Assembly (NCBI GenBank): GCA_050245915.1
Contig: JBFWWZ010000003.1
Location: 44,770-108,769, forward strand
Length of the DNA: 64,000 nucleotides
Reading direction: 5' to 3'
Source: JBDSKH01 sp050245915
GTDB lineage: Bacteria; Actinomycetota; Actinomycetes; Actinomycetales; Microbacteriaceae
Positions within the stretch are counted from its first letter, which is position 1. The number at the start of each line of letters is the position of its first letter. Of the stretch, positions 24,834 through 33,748 are shown piece by piece. The position numbers and the translations under genes were made by a program. The notes beneath the pieces were generated by a model. That model did no database searches. It worked only from the letters and a program-made list of their open reading frames with translations, and was not told the DNA's origin.

Positions 24834-25712
24834 GAGAGCACGGGCGACCCGCGCAACGGTGTCCGCCGGCGAGATCAGGATGCCGCGGCTGCGCACCCGG
24901 ACGACGCGCCACCCGAGCTCCGCGGCATCGTCGAATCGCCGGATGTCCTTCTCGTACTGCCGCGTCGACGCCCGGTGCTGGTCGCCGTCGTACTCCACCA
25001 GGACACGGGACTCGGGCCAGGCCAGGTCGAACCATCCGACCGAACGGCCGCGCGGCCGCGTCAGCTCGAACCCGCACTCCGGGGCGGAGAACCCTGCGCG
25101 CTCGAGCAGGAGCCGGAGCCGGGTCTCCATCGGGGACTCGACCTGTTCGCGGGCGAGCGCGAGTGCCCGCCGAGCCTGGCGCACCCCCGGAGCACGGATG
25201 CGATCCAGGTGCTCCCGGAGTTCGGCCCGCGTGGCGTGAGGCCGCAGATTCCGCGGGTCGAGCACACGGGGATCCAGCAGGAGGTGATCCGCCACCGCCA
25301 CGAGTTCGTCGAGCTGCAGCACGCTTCCGCATTCCGCGAACATCTGCGCCGGCGTGGAGACCGGCACACCCGACCGCACGATGAGCGCCGGATCGGTGGA
25401 CTCGTGCCCCACGCACCCCGTCGCGCGCGGGCGCTGCGCCCGGGTCGCGGTGACGTGGATCCTGCCGTCGTCGAGGAGAGGGAGCGGCGCTCCCCAGATC
25501 GACGCCGCTGTCGTATGGCTGAAGCGGTCCCCCGGCCTGAGGAGCGGCACGTACGCGCTGACGCGATCGAGCTCCTGCGTAGTCCGCACCCCGTGGAACG
25601 GGCGCTTCAGGTCCCGGGTCCGCAGTCGGGCCGGAGTGGTGCCGCGAGTGAGGGCTTCGGAGACCCGGAACGCGTCTCCGAGCATGGGATCGATCGGGCG
25701 GGGCGGACGCAC
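24792..25712 (-). CDS. DUF559 endonuclease-domain protein (AbiEi-like N-terminus)
   Basis: A protein of 306 residues. The N-terminal half (FRVSEALTRGTTPARLRTRDLKRPFHGVR, AASIWGAPLP) resembles AbiEi/transcriptional-regulator-like domains found in actinobacterial DUF559 proteins. The C-terminal about 110 residues (ESPMETRLRLLL, VGWFDLAWPESRVLVEYDGDQH, RRFDDAAELGWRVVRV) form a Vsr/PD-(D/E)xK-like nuclease domain with Glu, Asp and E-Y-D-G residues in place. The function is unproven. The gene sits between two near-identical palindromic repeats. GTG 25712 is the likely start. 25760 is an in-frame alternative. Confidence 0.75.
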   Translation of the reverse strand: MRPPRPIDPMLGDAFRVSEALTRGTTPARLRTRDLKRPFHGVRTTQELDRVSAYVPLLRPGDRFSHTTAASIWGAPLPLLDDGRIHVTATRAQRPRATGCVGHESTDPALIVRSGVPVSTPAQMFAECGSVLQLDELVAVADHLLLDPRVLDPRNLRPHATRAELREHLDRIRAPGVRQARRALALAREQVESPMETRLRLLLERAGFSAPECGFELTRPRGRSVGWFDLAWPESRVLVEYDGDQHRASTRQYEKDIRRFDDAAELGWRVVRVRSRGILISPADTVARVARALGAHPSHSAVLRRG

Positions 25713-25767
25713 CGGCCCACCCTGCCGTGTCTCACCGGGCCTCGTCGGCGCGGTCCACACCCTCGTT

Positions 25768-25828
25768 CATTCGTCGCAAACTGCGGTCATCCGCGGTCCA
25801 GAACCGCAGAGTGCGACGGATGGGCGCC
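25768..25828. repeat. 61-bp palindromic repeat, copy 2, at 5' side of DUF559 gene
   Basis: In direct orientation relative to copy 1 and the same length. The outer arms are ATTCGTCGCA and TGCGACGGAT. An inner arm pair, CTGCGGT and ACCGCAG, is perfect here. It lies between the DUF559 gene and the end of the small gene at 25828. The two copies bracket the nuclease-like gene like a cassette. Confidence 0.8.
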
Positions 25829-26136
25829 TAGAACGGCACCCGCGCGACGACCGTGACCGGGCCGGACCCGGCATCCTGCACCGGGTCGACGCTCACGACC
25901 TCGACGTCGATCTGCGTCGGCGGGGTCGCCTCGAGCTGCTCGTCCGTCATCTCCCAGACGTACGGGCCCTCGAACGCATCCAGGATGTCGAAGACGTCGC
26001 CCGCCTGCGGGTAGGGCCGCCCGGTCGCCTCCAGCTTGACGAGCCGGTGCGCGGCCGCGACGCCGAAACGTTCGCGCAGCGCCGGCTCGGGGCCGCCGTC
26101 CTGCTCCTCGAACTCCACGGTGAACTCATGTGCCAT
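25828..26136 (-). CDS. conserved hypothetical protein, 102 aa
   Basis: A small acidic soluble protein without a recognised domain. The N-terminal MAHEFTVEFEEQDGG and a central YVWEMTDEQLEATPPTQIDVEVV stretch suggest a compact alpha/beta fold. ATG 26136 is preceded by TACCCT at six bases, a leaderless arrangement. It is divergent from the ABC transporter operon, and the longer upstream open frame is antisense noise. Confidence 0.65.
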   Translation of the reverse strand: MAHEFTVEFEEQDGGPEPALRERFGVAAAHRLVKLEATGRPYPQAGDVFDILDAFEGPYVWEMTDEQLEATPPTQIDVEVVSVDPVQDAGSGPVTVVARVPF

Positions 26137-26142
26137 GCCGAG

Positions 26143-26169
26143 AGGGTACCGGCGCGCGGTCGATACCCT
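26143..26169. promoter_or_regulatory. divergent leaderless promoters
   Basis: On the minus strand TACCCT (26148-26143) ends six bases before the ATG at 26136. On the plus strand TACCCT (26164-26169) ends six bases before the ATG at 26176. The two -10 boxes have the same sequence and are only 15 bp apart. Confidence 0.55.
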
Positions 26170-26175
26170 GGACGC

Positions 26176-27072
26176 ATGGCGGGCGCGACGATCAGGTTCG
26201 AGGGTCTCAGCAAACGGTTCGGCGACGTCGACGCGGTTCGGGATCTGACCTTCACGGTCGAACCGGGGCGGGTCACCGGGTTCCTCGGACCGAACGGCGC
26301 CGGCAAGTCGACCAGCCTGCGCGCGTTGCTGGGGCTGGTCACCCCGACCTCGGGCCGGGCGACGATCGACGGCGTCTCGTATGCGTCGCTGCGCGATCCG
26401 GTGCGGCAGGTCGGCGCGGCGCTCGAGGCCACGTTCCATCCGGGCCGTGACGCGCGGGCGCACCTGACCGCGGTGGCGCTCGCGGGCGGCATCCCGCGCT
26501 CCCGTGTCGCCGAGGTGCTCGACACGGTCGGCGTGACGCCGTACGCGCGGCGCCGGGTCGGCGGCTACTCCCTCGGGATGCGGCAGCGCCTGGCGCTGGC
26601 GACCGCACTGCTCGGCGACCCCGGCGTGCTGGTACTCGACGAGCCGATCAACGGCCTCGACCCGGAGGGCATCCGCTGGACGCGTGGCTTCCTGCGGGCG
26701 CTCGCCGACGAGGGACGCACGGTGCTCCTCAGCTCGCACCTGCTGAGCGAGGTGCAGCAGACGGTGGACGACGTCATCGTCCTCGCCGAGGGCCGGCTGC
26801 GCTATGTCGGAACACTCGAGGGTCTCGGCTCGGGTGCGAGCACCGTCGCCGACGCGCCCGACCGCGCGGCGCTGGCGGCGGCACTGCAGGCGGCGGGTCT
26901 CACCCCGCGCCCGGTGCCGGACGGCCTGGCGGTGGATGCCGACTCGGCCGAGGTGGGACGCATCGCCCTCGCGGCGGGTGTCGCGCTCAGCGAACTGCGC
27001 CGCGGCAGCGGCGGTCTCGAGGAGGAGTTCCTCGCCCTGGTCGGCCACGGCGCCGAGGGGGAGAAGCCGTGA
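26176..27072 (+). CDS. ABC transporter ATP-binding protein
   Basis: A protein of 298 residues. Walker A is GPNGAGKST (about residue 39), the signature is YSLGMRQR rather than LSGGQ, Walker B is VLVLDEP, and the H-loop is SSHLL. The C-terminal about 80 residues are an extra domain typical of ABC-2 (bacitracin or multidrug) exporters. It powers the permease encoded next. The gene appears leaderless, and its stop overlaps the permease GTG. Confidence 0.92.
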   Translation: MAGATIRFEGLSKRFGDVDAVRDLTFTVEPGRVTGFLGPNGAGKSTSLRALLGLVTPTSGRATIDGVSYASLRDPVRQVGAALEATFHPGRDARAHLTAVALAGGIPRSRVAEVLDTVGVTPYARRRVGGYSLGMRQRLALATALLGDPGVLVLDEPINGLDPEGIRWTRGFLRALADEGRTVLLSSHLLSEVQQTVDDVIVLAEGRLRYVGTLEGLGSGASTVADAPDRAALAAALQAAGLTPRPVPDGLAVDADSAEVGRIALAAGVALSELRRGSGGLEEEFLALVGHGAEGEKP

Positions 27073-27872
27073 CCGCCCTCGTCCGCGCGATCGGCGCGGA
27101 GTTCTCGAAGACGTTCTCCACCCGCATGTGGTGGCTGCTGGTCGTGATCCTCACCGGCTACGTCGGCATCGGGGCGGCCGGCATCGCCCTCGCGCTCACC
27201 CTGGCGCCGGAGTCCGCGGGCACCCCGCTCGCGGGCATCGAGGTGGCGCCGATCGTGTACAGCATGGCCACGGCATCCGGCTTCGTCTTCCCGTTGATCC
27301 TGGGGGCGCTGTCGGTCACGTCCGAGGTGCGGCACCGCACGCTGAGCACGACGTTCCTGGCGACCCCGCACCGCTGGATGGTGCTCGTCGCGAAGCTCAC
27401 GGTCGCGGTGCTGCTCGGTGCGCTCTACGGGGTCGCGGCCTCCGCCGCGACCGTCGGGTTCGGTGCGCTCGCGCTCGGCGCCGGCGGTGCCGACACCCAG
27501 CTCGACCGGCCGGAGACCTGGACGCTCGTCGCCCGCATGGTGCTCGCGATGGCGCTCTGGGCGCTGGTCGGTGTCGGGATCGGGGTGCTCATCCCGAACC
27601 AGGTGGCCTCGATCGTCGCGATCCTGGCGTTCACCCAGTTCGTGGAGCCGATCGTGCGCACCGCGGCGGCGTTCGTGGAACCGCTGGCGGCGGTGGCGAG
27701 GTTCCTGCCCGGTGCGGCGAGCGACGCTCTCGTCGGCGCCAGCTTCTACAGCGCGTTCGGCACCCAGAGCCACGCCCTCGAGTGGTGGCAGGGCGGTCTG
27801 GTGCTGGCCGGCTACGGCATCCTGTTCCTGGTGGTGGGCGCTTCCACGTTCTGGCGTCGCGACGTCACCTGA
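27069..27872 (+). CDS. ABC-2 type permease
   Basis: A protein of 267 residues with six predicted membrane helices. An EFSKTFSTRMWWLL amphipathic start precedes helix 1, and SVTSEVRHRTLSTTFLATPHRW lies in a cytoplasmic loop, which is typical of ABC-2 exporters in actinobacteria. It works with the ATPase encoded before it. The substrate is unknown. GTG overlaps the ATPase stop. It converges on the CtlX-like gene. Confidence 0.87.
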   Translation: MTALVRAIGAEFSKTFSTRMWWLLVVILTGYVGIGAAGIALALTLAPESAGTPLAGIEVAPIVYSMATASGFVFPLILGALSVTSEVRHRTLSTTFLATPHRWMVLVAKLTVAVLLGALYGVAASAATVGFGALALGAGGADTQLDRPETWTLVARMVLAMALWALVGVGIGVLIPNQVASIVAILAFTQFVEPIVRTAAAFVEPLAAVARFLPGAASDALVGASFYSAFGTQSHALEWWQGGLVLAGYGILFLVVGASTFWRRDVT

Positions 27873-27878
27873 GCGGGG

Positions 27879-28799
27879 TCAGCGCGGCTCGGGCCGCCGG
27901 TCCAGGTGGATGCCGGCGATCATGCAGCGCACCGAGCCGCCTTCCAGCTCGATGGTCGGCACGTCGACGGCGAGGATGCGGGCGGACCGCTCGATGACCT
28001 CGCGCTGCGCGGCGGTCAGCGACGCCTCCGCCCGCGCCGACATCGCGAGGATCCGGCCCTGCGTGCCGTGCAGCTCGATCGCGTTGCCGGCGAAGTCGGC
28101 GAGCTGATCGTCGGTGAGGGCGACCACCTCCCTGCCCTGCTCCGCCAGACGTTCGGCGATCTCGTCCCGGCGTGAGGTCATCGCGTCGAGGCCGACGAGC
28201 GCGAACTCGGTGCCGATGCACATCATCACGTTGGTGTGGTAGATCGGCACACCGCGCAGTGATGCGTCGAACACCATGGGCTCGTATCCGAACGCGGTGC
28301 AGAACCGCTCCAGCGCGATCGGGTCGGCGCGGTTCGAGCGCACCGCGTAGGCGACGCGGTTCAGGTTGTCGAGCACCATCGCGCCGGTGCCCTCGAGGTA
28401 GAGGCCGTCGACCTCGAGACCCGAGTAGTCGATGACCTCCTGCACCCGGTACTTCGCCTTGAGCAGCTCGAGCACGTCGGTGCGCCGCTCCAGCCGCCGG
28501 TTCGGCGCGAACATCGGGTACACCGCGATGCGGCCCCCGGCGTGGGTGGAGAACCAGTTGTTCGGGAAGACGCTGTCGGGCCGCGTCTCGTCCTCGTCCT
28601 CGAACAGGTGCACGGTGATGCCGGCGGCTTCGAGGGCCTCGGCGAGGCGCGTCGCGTCGTCGTAGGCGGCGGCGGCGACGTCCGCGGGGGTCCGTGCCGC
28701 ATCCACCGTCTGGAACGCGTTGTCGACCGCGGTCGCCGGGTTGGAGGCGAAGTGGTGCGGCCGGATGAGGACGACGGCTGAGGGAGCCTGAACCGACAT
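27879..28799 (-). CDS. CtlX-type citrulline/arginine-modifying hydrolase
   Basis: A protein of 306 residues of the amidinotransferase/arginine-deiminase superfamily. PDSVFPNNWFSTH, YPMFAPNRRLERR and YLEGTGAMVLDN mark the substrate-binding side, and GGSVRCMIAGIH holds the likely catalytic Cys292. The closest named family I recall is CtlX (citrulline utilisation hydrolase). An arginine or dimethylarginine substrate cannot be excluded. ATG 28799 follows GAAAGGA. It sits between the ABC exporter and purQ, so a nitrogen-recycling role is possible. Confidence 0.8.
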   Translation of the reverse strand: MSVQAPSAVVLIRPHHFASNPATAVDNAFQTVDAARTPADVAAAAYDDATRLAEALEAAGITVHLFEDEDETRPDSVFPNNWFSTHAGGRIAVYPMFAPNRRLERRTDVLELLKAKYRVQEVIDYSGLEVDGLYLEGTGAMVLDNLNRVAYAVRSNRADPIALERFCTAFGYEPMVFDASLRGVPIYHTNVMMCIGTEFALVGLDAMTSRRDEIAERLAEQGREVVALTDDQLADFAGNAIELHGTQGRILAMSARAEASLTAAQREVIERSARILAVDVPTIELEGGSVRCMIAGIHLDRRPEPR

Positions 28800-28829
28800 C
28801 GGCGTCGATCCTTTCGAGAGGTTGCGGGG

Positions 28830-29524
<695 letters not shown>

Positions 29525-29528
<4 letters not shown>

Positions 29529-29791
29529 CGGGGGGTCTCGACGGGCTCGACCACCGTCACCGCGACCACGTCTTCGATGACCCCGTTGCTGAGCATGTCG
29601 GCGGCGAGCTCGCGCGCCTCGGCGAGCACGGCATCCGTGACCTCGCCGTCGACGGTCAGCTCGAACCGCTTGCCGATGCGCACCGCGCTGAACTCGGACT
29701 TGCCGAGGCGGTGCAGTGCGCCGGCGACGGCCTTGCCCGCGGGGTCGAGCAGTTCGGCTTTGGGCATGACGTCGACCACGATGGTGGGCAT
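29525..29791 (-). CDS. purS: phosphoribosylformylglycinamidine synthase subunit PurS
   Basis: A protein of 88 residues. VVDVMPKAELLDPAGKAVAGAL and the FELTVDG strand match PurS, the small bridge between PurL and PurQ. The last residues, VVEPVETPR, come from a dispersed 19-bp element (29534-29552) and are not part of the PurS fold, so the stop may have been moved by the insertion. TAGAAT (29803-29798) ends six bases before the ATG, a leaderless start. Confidence 0.93.
29534..29552 (-). repeat. VEPVET dispersed element, purS copy
   Basis: On the plus strand the element reads GGTCTCGACGGGCTCGACC. In the purS frame its reverse complement encodes VEPVET at the C-terminus. It differs by one base from the two copies at 17114 and 17144. 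Confidence 0.7.
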
Positions 29792-29803
29792 GCCCTCATT
29801 CTA

Positions 29804-29839
29804 GTTTCGACACGCGTCGCTTCGCGTCGCTGCTCAACC
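29804..29839. repeat. REP-like intergenic element, copy 2
   Basis: Begins GTTTCGACACGCG, contains TCGCTTCGCGTCGC, and ends GCTCAACC. It sits between the purS promoter and the stop of the kinase gene, overlapping the last codons of the latter. It is the best preserved of the three copies. Confidence 0.5.
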
Positions 29840-30427
29840 CAAGAGTTCGAGCGCCAGGTCGGCCCGGGCAGCGCCGGACGCGACGAGCTCGGCGTTGCGC
29901 TGGTCGGGTCCGAGCACCCACGCGCGCGCCTCCTCGGGGGTCTTGCCGAAGGCGATGTGCCGCGCGATCAGCCGCTCGTGCCGCATCGCCTCGTCGACGT
30001 GCACGAAGATCGTCGCGTCGAGCAGCGGGGCCACCTGCGGCCAGTGCAGCAGGTAGTTGCCTTCGATGATCAGGATGCGCTCGGTCGGCTCGATCCGGAT
30101 CGCACCGGGCACCGGCTCCTCCACGGTGCGATCGAACCCCGGAGCGTCGACGGGGTCTCCGGTGCGCAGGGCGTGCAGCAGCGCGACGAAGCCGTCGAGG
30201 TCGAACGTGTCGGGCGCTCCCATCCGGTCGCGGCGCCCGAGTTCGAGGAGCGTCGCCTGCGGCAGGTGGAACCCGTCCATCGGCAGCACCGTCCCGGCGG
30301 TCTCGGCGGCGAGCCGTCCGGCGAACGTGGACTTCCCCGCCCCCGGCGCTCCGGCGATCCCGATCAGGATGCGGCGGCCGGCCGGCAGAGACCGCACGAG
30401 CGCCGCGGCCCGGTCCAGCGCCGTCAT
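29834..30427 (-). CDS. nucleoside/nucleotide kinase family protein (uridine-kinase-like P-loop)
   Basis: A protein of 197 residues. Walker A is GIAGAPGAGKST, then VLPMDGFHLP (the DGFH substrate motif), and ILIIEGNYLLHWPQV. These are typical of the uridine kinase/pantothenate kinase family. Actinobacterial members are annotated as nucleoside/nucleotide kinase family proteins of unknown substrate. ATG overlaps the TGA of the SGNH hydrolase gene before it. The 3' end runs into a REP-like element. Confidence 0.85.
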   Translation of the reverse strand: MTALDRAAALVRSLPAGRRILIGIAGAPGAGKSTFAGRLAAETAGTVLPMDGFHLPQATLLELGRRDRMGAPDTFDLDGFVALLHALRTGDPVDAPGFDRTVEEPVPGAIRIEPTERILIIEGNYLLHWPQVAPLLDATIFVHVDEAMRHERLIARHIAFGKTPEEARAWVLGPDQRNAELVASGAARADLALELLG

Positions 30428-31095
30428 CGCAGCGCGGCGACGATGTGCTCGGCGATCCCGGCATAGCCGAGCGCGTCCGGATGGAACCGGTCCGCCGCCT
30501 GGTGCCGTCCGTCGAAGCCGCCGACGATGTGCGCGCCGTGCTCCTGGGCGACCCGGATCGCCGCGGTCGTCAGCCCGACGATGTGCGCGCCGAGCGCGTG
30601 CCGCAGCGGCTGCGGCAGCACCGCGAAGTCCATGAATCGCGGGGGCAGCACCACCACCTGCTGCGCCGCCGGGCTCGCCACGTGCAGGGCGTCGAGCAGC
30701 GCTCCGAGGTCGGCGGCGTAGGCCCGGTTCGAGCGCAGGCGCAGGGCGTCGTTCCAGCCGACCACCAGCACCACGACGTCGAACGGCTCGGCGGTGGCGG
30801 CGTCGAGGAAGCGTTCGCACACGTGTTCCGACGTGAGCCCGTTGTCGCCGACGGCGCGCCAGGCCACCGGGTCGGGGATCCGCTTCGCGACCTGGCCGGC
30901 CACGGCATCCGTCATCTGCTCGACCCCGGTGCCGACCGCTGTCGAATCGCCCAGCACCAGCAGCCGCACGGCATCCCGGGCCTTCGATCCGCCCGTCCGC
31001 GGCTCGGCCGGTGGCAGCCGCGGGATCTCGCGGCGCAGCCGCCCTGCCTGCAGCAGCACGACCGGTGCCAGCAGGTAGGCGGCCAGCCTGGTCAT
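30424..31095 (-). CDS. SGNH/GDSL hydrolase family protein
   Basis: A protein of 223 residues. LVLGDSTAVGTG holds the nucleophilic Ser (block I), VVGWNDALRL the block III Asn, and DRFHPDALGY the Asp-x2-His of block V. A hydrophobic N-terminus (AAYLLAPVVLLQAG) suggests a membrane anchor. An ester of a lipid or polysaccharide is a likely substrate. It is coupled to both neighbours by ATGA overlaps and is a paralog of the next upstream gene. Confidence 0.87.
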   Translation of the reverse strand: MTRLAAYLLAPVVLLQAGRLRREIPRLPPAEPRTGGSKARDAVRLLVLGDSTAVGTGVEQMTDAVAGQVAKRIPDPVAWRAVGDNGLTSEHVCERFLDAATAEPFDVVVLVVGWNDALRLRSNRAYAADLGALLDALHVASPAAQQVVVLPPRFMDFAVLPQPLRHALGAHIVGLTTAAIRVAQEHGAHIVGGFDGRHQAADRFHPDALGYAGIAEHIVAALR

Positions 31096-31847
31096 CGCGC
31101 CAGCACCTCGATGCCGTGACCCCAGGCCTCGTCGACCGCCCACTCGGCCCAGTCGCGGTACCCGGCGGGTCCGGGATGGAACAGGTCGTCCGCCCAGAAC
31201 TCCTCGGTGTACGGTGGCGGGTCGCTCGACATGTGCGCGTTGGGGCGACGCGCGATGTGGGCGCGGGCCGCGCCCTCCAGCGCGAGCGAGTGCCGGTAGA
31301 GCGTGGTGCGCAGCGGGTCGGGGAGCAGAGAGAACCTGCCGAAGACCGGCAGCGACGACATCAGCACGAGCGCGCCCGGGTTGCGTGCATCGAAGGCGTC
31401 GAGCACGGTGCGCACGTCGCGGACGAACGATCCCGTGCCACGCATCGTCATCGCGTCGTTGGCACCCACCGTCAGGAACAGCAGGTCCGCCGGCTCGGCG
31501 AGCGCCTCATCCAGGAACCGCTGCGTCAGATCGCGCGCGGTCGCGCCGTTCTCACCGACGGCACGCCACCGGATGCCACGGCCGGTGCGGGCGTGCAGCG
31601 CGTCCGCCAGCCGCCCGGGCAGCGCCTCGTGCTGCGTCGCCGCCCCGACCCCCGCCGCCGTCGAATCCCCGAACACGAGCAGGCGCATCGGGTCGGGGCC
31701 GGCCAGCTCGCCGGTCCACGGTTTCGCGGCGTCGGGGAGGCGCGGTGTCGCGGCCCGCACGCGCCGGCCCTGCGGCAGGACGACAGCCCCCTGTGCGACC
31801 GCGATCGCGCGGCTGGCTCGCAGCAGGCCGGGGACGCGCTCCTCCAC
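31092..31847 (-). CDS. SGNH/GDSL hydrolase family protein, paralog
   Basis: A protein of 251 residues. LVFGDSTAAGVG, GENGATA, TVGANDAMT and DLFHPGPAGY give the four SGNH blocks. It matches the downstream protein in layout, including the short arginine-rich N-terminus, so the pair probably arose by duplication. It starts with GTG at 31847, nine bases after the dioxygenase stop, suggesting one operon with it. The substrate is unknown. Confidence 0.86.
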   Translation of the reverse strand: MEERVPGLLRASRAIAVAQGAVVLPQGRRVRAATPRLPDAAKPWTGELAGPDPMRLLVFGDSTAAGVGAATQHEALPGRLADALHARTGRGIRWRAVGENGATARDLTQRFLDEALAEPADLLFLTVGANDAMTMRGTGSFVRDVRTVLDAFDARNPGALVLMSSLPVFGRFSLLPDPLRTTLYRHSLALEGAARAHIARRPNAHMSSDPPPYTEEFWADDLFHPGPAGYRDWAEWAVDEAWGHGIEVLAR

Positions 31848-31856
31848 GGCCGGAGT

Positions 31857-32714
31857 TTAGCCCGCGGCGGTGACCCGGATCAGGTTCGCCCACGGGTCGT
31901 CGAACGAGACGGTCTGCCCGTCGTCGCGCGCCTCGACACCGTAGTGCCGCATCCGCTCGCTCAGCTCGCCGACATCGTCGGCACTCGGCACGACGATGTC
32001 GACCCGGCCGAGCCCGAGGGTCGGCTGCCGGCGGCCCGCGCCGCGGCTGTTCCAGACGTTCATCGCCATGTGGTGGTGGTAGCCGCCCGCACTGACGAAC
32101 ACCGCCTGCCCGGGGATCTCGATGGTGCGGTCGAACCCGAGCTTGCTGACGTAGAACTCGGCGGCGCTCGCGATGTCGCCGACGCTCAGGTGCACGTGCC
32201 CGACCTGGGCGGCGCCGAATCCCGCAGCCTCGATGGCGCGCTCGGTCAGGTGCTCGCGCAGGAACGCGTTCGGGTCGAGGTAGATGGTGCCCATCTCGAT
32301 CGTGCCGTGGGTCCACGACCATTCGGAGCGATCGCGGTCCCAGTAGAGCTCGACGCCGTTGCCCTCGATGTCGTCGAAGTAGAAGGCCTTGCTGACGAGG
32401 TGGTCGCTCGAGCCGGTGAAGAGCCCCGGGTACCGCTGCGCGACCGAGTACACGGCGGCGGCCAGCGCCTCCTCGGTGTCGAACAGGATCGCGGTGTGGA
32501 AGAGCCCCGCCTCGTGCGGTGCGGCGTGCTTCAGCTCGGGCGCGTGCTCCAGGGTGACGATGGGCACCTGACCGCGGCCCAGCACCACCCGCGCGCCCTC
32601 GTCCGCGATCACGTCGAGCCCGACGCCGTCCCGGTAGTAGGCCGTCATCGCCTCGACGTCCGCGACGTTGAGGGTCACGGCGCCCATGGCGGTGTCGGCG
32701 GCGAGCTGTTGCAT
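31857..32714 (-). CDS. VOC family (catechol 2,3-dioxygenase-like) protein
   Basis: A protein of 285 residues with two vicinal-oxygen-chelate modules (about 10-120 and 165-285). GAVTLNVADVEAMTAYYRDGVGL opens module 1 and VGHVHLSVGDIASAAEFYVSKLGFD opens module 2. HVHLSVGD, GYHHHM and VELYWD contain candidate metal ligands (His, His, Glu). Such proteins are often annotated as catechol 2,3-dioxygenases, but the physiological ring substrate is unknown and a non-oxygenase role is possible. It is divergent from the small membrane protein at 32753. Confidence 0.83.
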   Translation of the reverse strand: MQQLAADTAMGAVTLNVADVEAMTAYYRDGVGLDVIADEGARVVLGRGQVPIVTLEHAPELKHAAPHEAGLFHTAILFDTEEALAAAVYSVAQRYPGLFTGSSDHLVSKAFYFDDIEGNGVELYWDRDRSEWSWTHGTIEMGTIYLDPNAFLREHLTERAIEAAGFGAAQVGHVHLSVGDIASAAEFYVSKLGFDRTIEIPGQAVFVSAGGYHHHMAMNVWNSRGAGRRQPTLGLGRVDIVVPSADDVGELSERMRHYGVEARDDGQTVSFDDPWANLIRVTAAG

Positions 32715-32752
32715 GCTGGATGCAACGGTACCGAGCGCGGGATACTTCCCCC

Positions 32753-33280
32753 ATGCCTGATGCGCCCGAGGTTCCGAGCCCCGCCACCGTGATGAGCCCG
32801 CCCCCGCCGGAGTCGCGGCGCGGGCGCAGCCAGCGACGGTGGGTGATCGTGTGCTGGCTCGGTGCCGTGGCGGCCGCGCTTCTTGCCGTCGAAGGCACCG
32901 TCAACCTGGCGACCGGCGGAGGGATCGCGGTCGTCAACTGGGTTCCGCTCATCGCCGGGACCGCGGCGGCGATCTGGGCAGCTACGCTCGCGACGCGGCT
33001 GCGGAGGATGGGAGCCACCGATCTCTGGTTCATCAAGGGGACGACTACGGCCCGCACGATCTGCCTGGGCTGGCTGGGTGTGGTGACCAGCATCCCGGTG
33101 GGCGCCGTCGCCTCGGTGGTGCTCCAGCTCGACACCGACCAGGTCGTCCAGCCGATCGCCGGCGTCATCGGCACCCTCGGGGTGGTCGCGATCGTCGCCA
33201 TGATCGGCCCGGGCTACACCGGCTACCGGGAGGCCGTGCACGCCACGACGGGGAACGCCTGGCGCGAAGACGAGAGCTAG
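32753..33280 (+). CDS. hypothetical membrane protein, 175 aa
   Basis: A Pro-rich cytoplasmic N-terminus (about 1-25) is followed by an RRGRSQRR basic stretch and four hydrophobic segments (about 30-50, 58-78, 100-122, 134-155). No known domain was recognised. ATG 32753 is six bases after GATACT, a leaderless layout. It ends overlapping the GNAT gene on the other strand by four bases (convergent). Confidence 0.65.
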   Translation: MPDAPEVPSPATVMSPPPPESRRGRSQRRWVIVCWLGAVAAALLAVEGTVNLATGGGIAVVNWVPLIAGTAAAIWAATLATRLRRMGATDLWFIKGTTTARTICLGWLGVVTSIPVGAVASVVLQLDTDQVVQPIAGVIGTLGVVAIVAMIGPGYTGYREAVHATTGNAWREDES

Positions 33281-33741
33281 AGCTCCTTGCCGTAGCAGAG
33301 CGACAGGTCCGACCCGACGTACGGGCCGAACAGCGGGATCGGCCGGTAGCCCTGCCGCGCGTAGAAACGCTGCGCCGGGATCATCGTGTCGCCGGTCTCG
33401 AGCACGAGCCGCGTCCAGCCGCGGGAGCGGGCGTCGTCCTCGAGGGTCCGCAGGATCTGCGCGGAGACGCCGGAGCCGCGGTAGTCCGGGTCGACGTACA
33501 TGCGCTTCACTTCGCCGTGCTCGGCGTCGATGCCGCGCAGGGCCCCGATGCCGACGGCACGGTCACCGTCGAAGGCGACGTAGAACACCAGGATGTCATC
33601 GGCGGTGGGATGTGGACCCGGCTCCGAGTCCTCGAGCTCCGGGTAGTAGACCTCGCGCACCTCGGCCCGCTGCGCCTCGCGCAGGGCGGCGCCGCCGGGG
33701 TGATCCCAGTCGACGGCGCGGATCTCGGCAGGCTCGGTCAC
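33277..33741 (-). CDS. GNAT family N-acetyltransferase
   Basis: A protein of 154 residues. VKRMYVDPDYRGSGVSAQILRTLEDDARSRG is the acetyl-CoA-binding motif A (R-x2-G-x-G/A), and LVLETGDTMIPAQRFYARQGY the motif B helix. The substrate is not predictable. It starts seven bases after purC, so it may be cotranscribed with the purD-purC pair. Confidence 0.88.
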   Translation of the reverse strand: MTEPAEIRAVDWDHPGGAALREAQRAEVREVYYPELEDSEPGPHPTADDILVFYVAFDGDRAVGIGALRGIDAEHGEVKRMYVDPDYRGSGVSAQILRTLEDDARSRGWTRLVLETGDTMIPAQRFYARQGYRPIPLFGPYVGSDLSLCYGKEL

Positions 33742-33748
33742 CGGGAGC

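Noticed and set aside
22444..25416. 990-codon form of PurL
   Set aside because: The extra N-terminal part is antisense of the DUF559 gene and has no PurL homology. PurL homology begins near 24738.
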